A stretch of 64,000 nucleotides of DNA from positions 124,001-188,000 of the forward strand of contig NZ_JBBUKT010000007.1 in NCBI RefSeq assembly GCF_038066715.1, in the 5' to 3' direction. The position numbers and the translations under genes were made by a program. Source of the stretch: Luteolibacter sp. Y139 (GTDB lineage Bacteria; Verrucomicrobiota; Verrucomicrobiia; Verrucomicrobiales; Akkermansiaceae). Each line of letters starts with the position of its first letter. Within the stretch, counting starts at the first letter, position 1. The notes below the pieces were generated by a model that was not told the DNA's origin, made no database searches, and saw nothing but the letters and a program-made list of their open reading frames with translations. Positions 1 to 6,744 of this stretch are shown here, piece by piece.

Positions 1-2391
1 CGCCTTGCCAAGGTCGGCGTCGTTTTCGAGACGGGACAGGGAAACGAGCGCATCGGCGAGTTCGCGGTCACCCTTCACGTCGATCTTGCCGCCGCTGATG
101 TAGGCTTCCTTGACCTGCTGCGGAGTCGCCACGGTGATCCCGGCGCGTTGGACGGCGCGGACATTCGACTTGAGCGCGTTGACTGCGGTGGACTCATCCA
201 AAACGCCGAGCTGGGCGAGGGCATAGACGGCGTGGGCTGAGCCCTTGGTGCCGGCGGCGGCGAGCGAGGTCAGCTTCGGCGCGAGGTTCTTCATGCCACC
301 TTCCACGATCAGGCGCTGGGCGTGCATGCGCCAGAACAGGTTCGTGGAATCGAGTCCGGCAATCAGGCTGTCCGGCTTGGCCGGATCCAGGTTCGGGTTG
401 GTGTCGTCCTTGGAGCCGGTCGGGTAGATGCGGTAAACGCGGCCGTACTGGGTATCGCGCAGCGGGGTTTCGTAGGCGTTGCCCTTGCCGGTCTTGGCGT
501 CGAGGCCGGAGCCCGCCTTGTTCGGCGTCGGGTTGTGCTGGATGATCAGGTTGTACCAATCGCAGACCCACATGGCGCCATCGGGGCCGACTTCGGCGCA
601 GACCGGGCCGGACCAGGCATCGGCGCTGTTGTAGAGGTTATTGAAGCGCTGGACGGACTTGTAGCCAGCGCCCTGCCGGGTGACTTCGAAGGTGCCGACG
701 AGCTTGCCGGTGCCTTCGCTGACGAAGGCGGTGCGCTCGCGCCACTCTGCCGGGAAGCGCTCCGAGGTGTAGAAGGCGTGGCCTGCACCTGCGGTGTATC
801 TTTCAAACTGGTCCACCTGGCGGATGTCCGCCGAGCTGGGGTTGAAGATCGGATTGTCATCCGCACGCGGGGTGCGCGGGGCCTTCATGCCGGCGGACTG
901 GTAGGCAGCGTCGGGGAAGGTCAGGTAGAAAGACGGGTTGGCGTTCGCCGTGGAGCCCATCTTGTCGAAGTCCGAGGTGATGCCGAAGCCCCAGGTGTTA
1001 TTGGTGGTCGGCTGGAGGTATTCGAGTTGGGAGGCATCCGGTTTGAAGCGGAAGACGCCCTGGTTGAAATTGAAATCCTTGCCTCCGACGTTCCCCCTGA
1101 AACCGGAGTAGCCGATGGTGGCGTAGATCCAGCCATCCGGGCAGTAGCGGAGATTCGAGACACCGGCGTGGGTGTCGCCCATGTTGAAGCCGGTGAAGAG
1201 CACCTTGCGGACGTCGGCCTTGTCGTCGCCGTTGGTGTCCTGGAGGAAGAGCATTTCGCTGCCATTGGTGCAGATCACGCCGCCATTGGCGAAGACCAGC
1301 GAGGTCGGGATGGAGAGCTTGTCGGCGAAGGTGGTGAACTTGTCGGCGCGGCCATCCTTGTCGGTGTCCTCGCAGATGATGATCTTGTCGTTGCCGATGT
1401 TACCCGCGTGCAGGTTGTTCGGGTAGTCGACGGTCTGGATGACGAAGGCGCGGCCCTTCTGATCCCAATTCACGAAGATCGGGTTCACGATGTCCGGCTC
1501 GGCGGCGAACAGCGAAAGCTCAAATCCCGCGGGGACCTGTGCGAGCTTCATCGACTCCTCGGGGGAAAGCGGCTTCTGCGCCTCGGTGATGAGCTGGTGC
1601 TTCACGTAGCCGGGAAGCTCGACCTTTTCCTGCTCCAGCTTGGGCAGCTTGAGCGCCTGCAGCTTCTTGTATTTCTCCGGTCCGACGCTCCAGTAGATGG
1701 CGCGCTTGAGGAGGTCCTGGTATTCCGGCAGGTCCCAGACGCGATGGTCGTGGCCGGCGGCGGTGTAGAAGATGCGGCCCTTGCCCTGCTCGCGGACCCA
1801 GGTCCATGGCTCCTGGTCGCGCTTCTCGAGGATCACGCGGTCATCGGACAGCTGGTCGTGGACGTAGGTTTCATCCCACGCGGAGAAGCCATTGTAGCCC
1901 CCCATGATCGGGTGGGTCTTGTTGACGTTGGTGACCTTGAAGGTGTCGGTCTCGTGGCTCTTGAAGTGGCCGCCGACGAGCTTGATGAAATCCGGCGAGC
2001 CGCCGTAGCAGGCGGAGGCGCAGTGGATGGGGAGGAAGGCACCGCCGCCCTCGACGTAGTCCTTCAGCGCCTTGAGCTGGTCGGCGGGCATGGGATTGTT
2101 TTGCTCCCAGTTGCCGTACATCATCAGGGCATCGTAGTGGGAAAGCGTCTCGGCATTGAGTGCCTCGGCGGGGTCCTGGGTGTAGGTGAAGTCGATGCCC
2201 TCGACGCCGAGCGTGCGCTTGATGACGCGGTAGCGGGTGATGGGATCGTGGTGCGCGCCGTTTGAGGTCGGGGCACCGAAGAACAGGACTTCAAGGCGCC
2301 GCGCTTCCGGTTTCGGAGCGACTAGCGGCTTGGCCAAAACCGCCCCGAGGGCGGCGAGTGGCAGTAGGAGCGTCAGGCGGATGGCTTGCAT
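1..2391 (-). CDS. ThuA / PVC-type membrane-bound dehydrogenase fusion, 3' end outside window
   Basis: At least 797 residues, read from an ATG at 2391 and still open at the window edge. Residues 1-20 form a Sec signal (LTLLLPLAALGAVLA). Residues about 28-255 are a ThuA-like glutamine-amidotransferase fold with GGGAFLPIHCASACYGG, HPIMGG and FYTAAGHD. From about residue 275 (EESMKLAQVPAGFELSLFAA) the PVC-type dehydrogenase propeller begins, with DKDGRADKF and DTNGDDKADV repeats. A helical HEAT-like part is just starting at the edge; family members usually end in a CxxCH cytochrome c domain, which would lie outside. Proteins of this architecture are expected to be periplasmic sugar-modifying oxidoreductases. 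It diverges from the AraC gene at 2504, which may control it. Confidence 0.88.
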   Translation of the reverse strand, partial: MQAIRLTLLLPLAALGAVLAKPLVAPKPEARRLEVLFFGAPTSNGAHHDPITRYRVIKRTLGVEGIDFTYTQDPAEALNAETLSHYDALMMYGNWEQNNPMPADQLKALKDYVEGGGAFLPIHCASACYGGSPDFIKLVGGHFKSHETDTFKVTNVNKTHPIMGGYNGFSAWDETYVHDQLSDDRVILEKRDQEPWTWVREQGKGRIFYTAAGHDHRVWDLPEYQDLLKRAIYWSVGPEKYKKLQALKLPKLEQEKVELPGYVKHQLITEAQKPLSPEESMKLAQVPAGFELSLFAAEPDIVNPIFVNWDQKGRAFVIQTVDYPNNLHAGNIGNDKIIICEDTDKDGRADKFTTFADKLSIPTSLVFANGGVICTNGSEMLFLQDTNGDDKADVRKVLFTGFNMGDTHAGVSNLRYCPDGWIYATIGYSGFRGNVGGKDFNFNQGVFRFKPDASQLEYLQPTTNNTWGFGITSDFDKMGSTANANPSFYLTFPDAAYQSAGMKAPRTPRADDNPIFNPSSADIRQVDQFERYTAGAGHAFYTSERFPAEWRERTAFVSEGTGKLVGTFEVTRQGAGYKSVQRFNNLYNSADAWSGPVCAEVGPDGAMWVCDWYNLIIQHNPTPNKAGSGLDAKTGKGNAYETPLRDTQYGRVYRIYPTGSKDDTNPNLDPAKPDSLIAGLDSTNLFWRMHAQRLIVEGGMKNLAPKLTSLAAAGTKGSAHAVYALAQLGVLDESTAVNALKSNVRAVQRAGITVATPQQVKEAYISGGKIDVKGDRELADALVSLSRLENDADLGKA

Positions 2392-2503
2392 GAACTTGGT
2401 GGCAATGGGTTCGATCGCGGCAGGCAACGTGACGCAACCGGGTGGAATTTCAAGCTGGTGCAGAAACGCTAAGATAGCTTGTAGGATTGCGGGAAGGACT
2501 TGT

Positions 2504-3277
2504 ATGTTTTTGCCAGTGGACACACCCAACGACCGCCGCAAATGGCTGGAGGATCTCCCCCCGGGGCAATTCCGGCACCTCTTCGACCACCTTCCCGGCA
2601 CCCTGTTTTTCGCCAAGGACCGGGCGGGGCGCCTGATGGCAGGAAACCCCGCTTTCGTGAAACGATGCGGTTTCCTGCGTGAGGACCAGATCGTGGGGCT
2701 GACGGACAAACAGATCTTTCCACCGCGGCTTTCGGAGAAGTACCACCGCGACGATGAGAAGGTGATCCAGACCAAGCAGCCGCTGCTTGGCTTGATCGAG
2801 CTGTTCCCGAATTCGCAGGGGAAGCCGGAGTGGTTCATCACCGACAAGCTGCCGCTGTTCGACAAGACGGGTGAGGTGTGCGGCCTGTGCGGCACGGTGC
2901 GAAGCTATGAAGAACAGCGCGCGGCGATCCAGCCCTACCTGGAACTCGCCGAGGTGGCGGAGCACCTGAAGACGAACTTCCGCGAACGGCTGGAGGTGTC
3001 AGAACTGGCACAGATCGCGGGTCTCTCGGTGAGGCAGTTCGAACGCAAGTTCCGCAAGACGTTCCAGACCACGCCGCGTAGTTACCTGATGCGGATGCGG
3101 GTGATCAAAGCCTGTGAACTGCTCGCCACCACCAACCTGCCGATCACCGAGGTCGCACTCGAGGCCGGCTTCTATGACCACAGTGATTTCTCCCGCCAAT
3201 TCCGCAAGCACATGGGCCAAGCGCCTACGGCGTATCGCCGCGAGAAGAGAGGCGCGGGGAAGACGCTGCCACGCTGA
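2504..3277 (+). CDS. AraC-family transcriptional regulator with N-terminal PAS domain
   Basis: 257 residues. Residues about 25-135 resemble a PAS sensor (LFDHLPGTLFFAKDRAGRLMAGNPAF, then DKLPLFDKTGEVCGLCGTV). Residues about 155-250 hold the AraC double helix-turn-helix (LEVSELAQIAGLSVRQFERKF and ITEVALEAGFYDHSDFSRQF). The ATG at 2504 is chosen because the PAS homology starts soon after it and GGGAAGG lies just upstream; longer in-frame extensions run into the divergent gene's start. The ligand is unknown. Divergence from the ThuA-dehydrogenase across 112 bases suggests it controls that gene or itself. Confidence 0.88.
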   Translation: MFLPVDTPNDRRKWLEDLPPGQFRHLFDHLPGTLFFAKDRAGRLMAGNPAFVKRCGFLREDQIVGLTDKQIFPPRLSEKYHRDDEKVIQTKQPLLGLIELFPNSQGKPEWFITDKLPLFDKTGEVCGLCGTVRSYEEQRAAIQPYLELAEVAEHLKTNFRERLEVSELAQIAGLSVRQFERKFRKTFQTTPRSYLMRMRVIKACELLATTNLPITEVALEAGFYDHSDFSRQFRKHMGQAPTAYRREKRGAGKTLPR

Positions 3278-4400
3278 GAAATCGAAGCTGCTCGCCGCGC
3301 TTTCCGCGGCGCTGGTCATGGGCGGGATGCCGGCCCATGCGGAGCCGTCTAACAGGTCGTCGGCGCGTTATCCATTGTCGGTGGATGGCGGTGCCTGGAA
3401 GACGTCGCATGTCCAGGGCGTCGCGGTGGATCGGCAGCGGGGGTATGTTTATTTCTCGTTCACCACGTTGCTGGTGAAGACGAACTTGAAGGGAGAGGTG
3501 CTCGGGACTCTCGGTGGATTCACCGGCCATCTCGGTGATCTGGATTTCAACGAGGCGGATGGGCGGGTATATGGTTCGCTGGAGTACAAGGAGCAGAAGG
3601 CGTTCTATATCGCGGTCATCGATGGAGAGAAAATCGACCGGACGGAGATGCAGGCGCAGGGCTCGGACATCTTCCAGACGGTACATCTCGCCGAGGTTGT
3701 GAACGACTACACGGCCGACATGAATGGTGACGGCGTGTTTGATGGGAATACGGGCGACACGGCGGATCATCGCTATGGGTGCAGTGGGATCGATGGCGTG
3801 AGCTTCGGGCCACGCTTTGGTGAGACTGGAGGGACGTCATTGCTGACGGTGGCTTATGGGATTTATGGGAATACCAAGCGGGCGGATAACGATCATCAGG
3901 TGCTGCTTCAGTACGATGCGAGTGATTGGGTGGCGCGGTATGCGCGTCCGTTGGTGGAGGCTGCGCCGCATCGCAGCGGGCCGGAGAAGGTGGATGGGAA
4001 GTATTTCCTCTACACCGGGAACACGACCTACGGGGTGCAGAACCTAGAGTATGACGAGGCGGGCAAGCGCTGGCTAATGGGTGTGTATGCGGGGAAGAAG
4101 CCGTCGTTTCCGAACTACACGATGTTCGCGGTGGAAGCTGGGGCGAAGCCGGTTTCTGAGAAGCTCGCCGGTAGCGGGGAGAGCGGGCTGCTGTTGCCGC
4201 TGGCTCCGGAGGGATTGCGTGATGATGCCAGCAGGGTGAGGGGATGGTTCCAAAAGGCGGATGTGGGGATCGTGTCCTTGGGGGATGGGTTGTTTTATCT
4301 GGCTGTTAATGGGACCAAGGACGGGAAGCAGACGGGGAAGCTGGAGCTGAATCGCTGGGTCGGCGGCGAGAAGGGTTTCGAGAAGGTCGCGGTGGAGTGA
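3174..4400 (+). CDS. Secreted hypothetical protein, beta-propeller-like
   Basis: Family not recognised. The mature part is about 360 residues and strand-rich (VQGVAVDRQRGYVYFSF, LGDLDFNEADGRVYGSLEY), which suggests a propeller. It has an EF-hand-like calcium loop, DMNGDGVFDGNTGD. The hydrophobic stretch LLAALSAALVMGGMPAHA followed by AEPSN looks like a signal peptide. The only ATG upstream of that stretch is at 3174, which overlaps the AraC gene by 104 bases and gives a long basic n-region; the ATG at 3318 would cut the signal off. The stop at 4400 is firm and the start is not. Codon use matches the neighbours. Confidence 0.72.
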   Translation: MTTVISPANSASTWAKRLRRIAARREARGRRCHAEKSKLLAALSAALVMGGMPAHAEPSNRSSARYPLSVDGGAWKTSHVQGVAVDRQRGYVYFSFTTLLVKTNLKGEVLGTLGGFTGHLGDLDFNEADGRVYGSLEYKEQKAFYIAVIDGEKIDRTEMQAQGSDIFQTVHLAEVVNDYTADMNGDGVFDGNTGDTADHRYGCSGIDGVSFGPRFGETGGTSLLTVAYGIYGNTKRADNDHQVLLQYDASDWVARYARPLVEAAPHRSGPEKVDGKYFLYTGNTTYGVQNLEYDEAGKRWLMGVYAGKKPSFPNYTMFAVEAGAKPVSEKLAGSGESGLLLPLAPEGLRDDASRVRGWFQKADVGIVSLGDGLFYLAVNGTKDGKQTGKLELNRWVGGEKGFEKVAVE

Positions 4401-4449
4401 CGAAACAAACGGGTGGCAGGGCGGGGAAATCCGCGCTTGGATGGCAGGG

Positions 4450-5307
4450 ATGAAAATTTCAGCCCTCATTGCTGCCAGCTTGCCGTTCGCGATGACCGCG
4501 CTTGCTGCCGAGAAATCCGGCCATGCCGACGCCGAGTTGATCGCCGGTGTGGCCTCGTATCAGCCCGGCAAGACGGTGCCGGTCGGGATCAAGCTGAAGA
4601 TCGAGCCCGGCTGGCACAGCTACTGGGTGAATCCCGGTGAGGGCGGGATGCCGATGTCGGCCAAGTGGACGCTACCCGCGGGCTGGAAGGCAGGGGAGCT
4701 CAAGGCCCCAGTGCCGAAGCGCTTCAAGACCGGCGACCTGCCCGGATTTGGTTATGAGGGCGAGGCGATTTATCGCGTGGATTTGACTCCGCCCGCGAGT
4801 GCGAAGGGTGAGGCCGAGCTGAAGGTGAAGCTTTCGTGGCTGACGTGCAACGAAAGCGCCTGCGTGCCCGGTGATGTGGAGCTTTCGGTGAAGCTTACGG
4901 TCGGAGATGGCGCTGCTGGCAAGGACGCGGCGGTGCTGGTGGAGGCAGAGAAGAAGATCCCTCAAGTTTCCGACAAATCGCCGAGCTTGTTTGTCCTGGA
5001 GAGGGAGGGTGGGCGCTTGTTTTTGGCCCTGAGCAATACCTCGAATCCCGATCTCGATCTCACCGGAGTGAAGGTTTTTCCAGCGAGCAAGAACGTGGTC
5101 GATGCGGCTGACGAACTTACTTTCAGCCGGATCGACTTCAAAAATCCGGTGGATATTAAGGAAACGATTGGCTTGGGAGAAGAGTCGTGGTTCACCTTCG
5201 CAAAAAAGAGTGAATATGCCGAGGGCCCGGCGACTCTACTCGATATCGTCCTGGCTGGTGGGAAGCTTGAGCGCCCGCTGATCGTGTCATGGCGAGAGAA
5301 GAAGTGA
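4450..5307 (+). CDS. Periplasmic DsbD N-terminal-domain-like protein
   Basis: 285 residues with a signal peptide (MKISALIAASLPFAMTALAA). Residues about 25-160 match the DsbD alpha/DsbC-corrector fold: GWHSYWVNPGEGG, a central YEGEAIYRVDL, and LSWLTCNESACVPGD, whose two cysteines correspond to the redox pair of the family. The C-terminal 110 residues are a second strand-rich domain. No transmembrane DsbD beta domain follows, so this is a stand-alone periplasmic domain. An ATG nine bases upstream (4441) is a possible alternative start. The redoxin gene at 5378 follows closely in the same direction, consistent with a small periplasmic thiol-redox unit. Confidence 0.8.
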   Translation: MKISALIAASLPFAMTALAAEKSGHADAELIAGVASYQPGKTVPVGIKLKIEPGWHSYWVNPGEGGMPMSAKWTLPAGWKAGELKAPVPKRFKTGDLPGFGYEGEAIYRVDLTPPASAKGEAELKVKLSWLTCNESACVPGDVELSVKLTVGDGAAGKDAAVLVEAEKKIPQVSDKSPSLFVLEREGGRLFLALSNTSNPDLDLTGVKVFPASKNVVDAADELTFSRIDFKNPVDIKETIGLGEESWFTFAKKSEYAEGPATLLDIVLAGGKLERPLIVSWREKK

Positions 5308-5377
5308 CGGGATTTCCATTGGACAGCCCGCCACTCCTCGACACCGTCTCAAACTCGAACCCTACCCCATCGAAACC

Positions 5378-5989
5378 ATGAAACAACACACGTTCCTCGG
5401 CGCCGTGCTCGGTGCCATGATTTGCTCCGCCACCGCTTGGGCCGTTGAGCCGGGCGATGCCGCTCCCGCCTTCACCGTGAAAAACACGAAGGGCGAAGAA
5501 GTCACTCTCGCCGCCCAGAAGGGCAAGGTGGTGGTGCTTGAATGGGTCAATTTCGACTGCCCGTTTGTGAAGAAGCACTACAGCAGCGGGAACATCCCGA
5601 AGCTGCAGGAGAAATACACCGGCAAGGATGTGGTGTGGATCACCATCAATTCCTCGGCCAGTGGAGCGGAGGGCAGCCTCGCTGCGACCGAACTCGGCGA
5701 GCGCGCCAAGAAGGATGGCAACAAGGCCAGCCAAGTCGTCCTCGATGGCGACGGTAAGGTCGGCAAGGCCTACGGTGCCAAGACCACGCCGCACCTGTTC
5801 GTGATCGATAAGGAAGGCAAGGTCGCCTACAACGGCGCGATCGATTCCAAGGCGACCACGGATGTGAAGGACCTTGAGACGGCGGACAGCTACATCTCGG
5901 ATGCGCTGGATGCGGTGCTCGCGGGGAAGGCCGTGGCGAAGGCGAAGACCCAGCCCTACGGCTGCGGTGTGAAGTACGCGGCGAACTAA
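5378..5989 (+). CDS. Secreted AhpC/TSA-type redoxin
   Basis: 203 residues: signal peptide (about 1-23, ending ATAWAVE), then a thioredoxin-fold redoxin (GDAAPAFTVKNTKGEEVTLA, VVLEWVNFDCPFVKKHY, KTTPHLFVIDKEGKVAYNGAID). The active-site region has a single cysteine in FDCPFVKKH rather than CxxC, as in the family commonly annotated as a redoxin/peroxiredoxin-like thioredoxin family. A second cysteine lies near the C-terminus (YGCGVKY). The exact reaction is not known for this subgroup. A strong terminator follows the stop. Confidence 0.85.
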   Translation: MKQHTFLGAVLGAMICSATAWAVEPGDAAPAFTVKNTKGEEVTLAAQKGKVVVLEWVNFDCPFVKKHYSSGNIPKLQEKYTGKDVVWITINSSASGAEGSLAATELGERAKKDGNKASQVVLDGDGKVGKAYGAKTTPHLFVIDKEGKVAYNGAIDSKATTDVKDLETADSYISDALDAVLAGKAVAKAKTQPYGCGVKYAAN

Positions 5990-6014
5990 GCCGGACTTCG
6001 GCAAGTTTACGATT

Positions 6015-6049
6015 GGCCCCGGGGATGTGAGTCTCCGGGGCCTTTTTTT
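6015..6049 (+). terminator. Rho-independent terminator after the redoxin gene
   Basis: GGCCCCGGGGA at 6015-6025 pairs with TCTCCGGGGCC at 6032-6042 (11 pairs, one G-U), with loop TGTGAG and a run of seven T immediately after. It ends the 4450-5989 unit and separates it from the convergent regulator gene. Confidence 0.93.
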
Positions 6050-6112
6050 GTGCGGAGAGTGGACCTGCCGTCCACGTCGCGTCGACAGGATGTCGACACC
6101 CCTTATGGGCGG

Positions 6113-6739
6113 TCACTTGAGGTATTTGATCAGGGCCTCGCTGCGGGAGCGGACGTGGAGCTTCTGGTAGATGTGCTTCAGGTGGAAGCGCACGGTATCG
6201 AAGCTGATGTTCATCTGGTCGGCGATTTCCTTGGTGATGTAGCCCTTGGCGAGGAGGGCCAGCACTTCTTCCTCGCGGTTGGTGAGTTGCTCGAGTTCGG
6301 GATCCTTCACCTTGACCGGCTTGCGGAAGGATTCGACGACCTTCCGCGCGATCTCGCCGCTCATGGGTGCTCCGCCGAACCAGACGTCCTTCACGGCATC
6401 GACGATTTCCTGCCTTGGCGTGCGCTTCAGCATGTAGCCGCTGGCTCCGGCTTCCAGCGCCTGGAAGACGAGATCGGCGTCGCCGAAGACGGTGAAGACG
6501 AGCACTTGGATGGAGGGTGCGATGGACTTCAGGCGCGCGGTGCACTCCACTCCGGTGATGCCGGGCAGCTGGATGTCCATGATGACGACGTCTGGCTTGA
6601 GCGTCGGCAAGTGCTCCAGGGCTTCCTCACCGCTGGGGTAGCTCTGGAGGAAGGTGAGACTGGCCGCGCGCTCGACGGTCCGCGTGAGCATCTCGCGGAT
6701 CTCGACGTTGTCTTCGACGATAGCGACGGTGATGGGCAT
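6113..6739 (-). CDS. LuxR/NarL-family response regulator
   Basis: 208 residues. The receiver domain (about 4-118) has VEDN, phospho-acceptor aspartate in VVIMDIQLPG, a conserved threonine in VFTVF and lysine in LKRTP. The C-terminal LuxR helix-turn-helix (about 145-205) reads LTNREEEVLALLAKGYITKEIADQM and TVRFHLKHIYQKL. The ATG at 6739 begins MPITVAIVEDN, the normal receiver start. It begins five bases after the stop of the sensor kinase gene, so it is the cognate partner. Targets are unknown; the alpha-galactosidase gene upstream in the same direction is the obvious candidate. Confidence 0.93.
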   Translation of the reverse strand: MPITVAIVEDNVEIREMLTRTVERAASLTFLQSYPSGEEALEHLPTLKPDVVIMDIQLPGITGVECTARLKSIAPSIQVLVFTVFGDADLVFQALEAGASGYMLKRTPRQEIVDAVKDVWFGGAPMSGEIARKVVESFRKPVKVKDPELEQLTNREEEVLALLAKGYITKEIADQMNISFDTVRFHLKHIYQKLHVRSRSEALIKYLK

Positions 6740-6744
6740 GGGGA

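Noticed and set aside
322..2265. A 647-codon plus-strand reading frame antisense to the ThuA-dehydrogenase
   Set aside because: It is Val/Gly/Ala/Glu-rich with no domain, and mirrors the third-position G+C bias of the real minus-strand gene, which has clear ThuA and dehydrogenase motifs.
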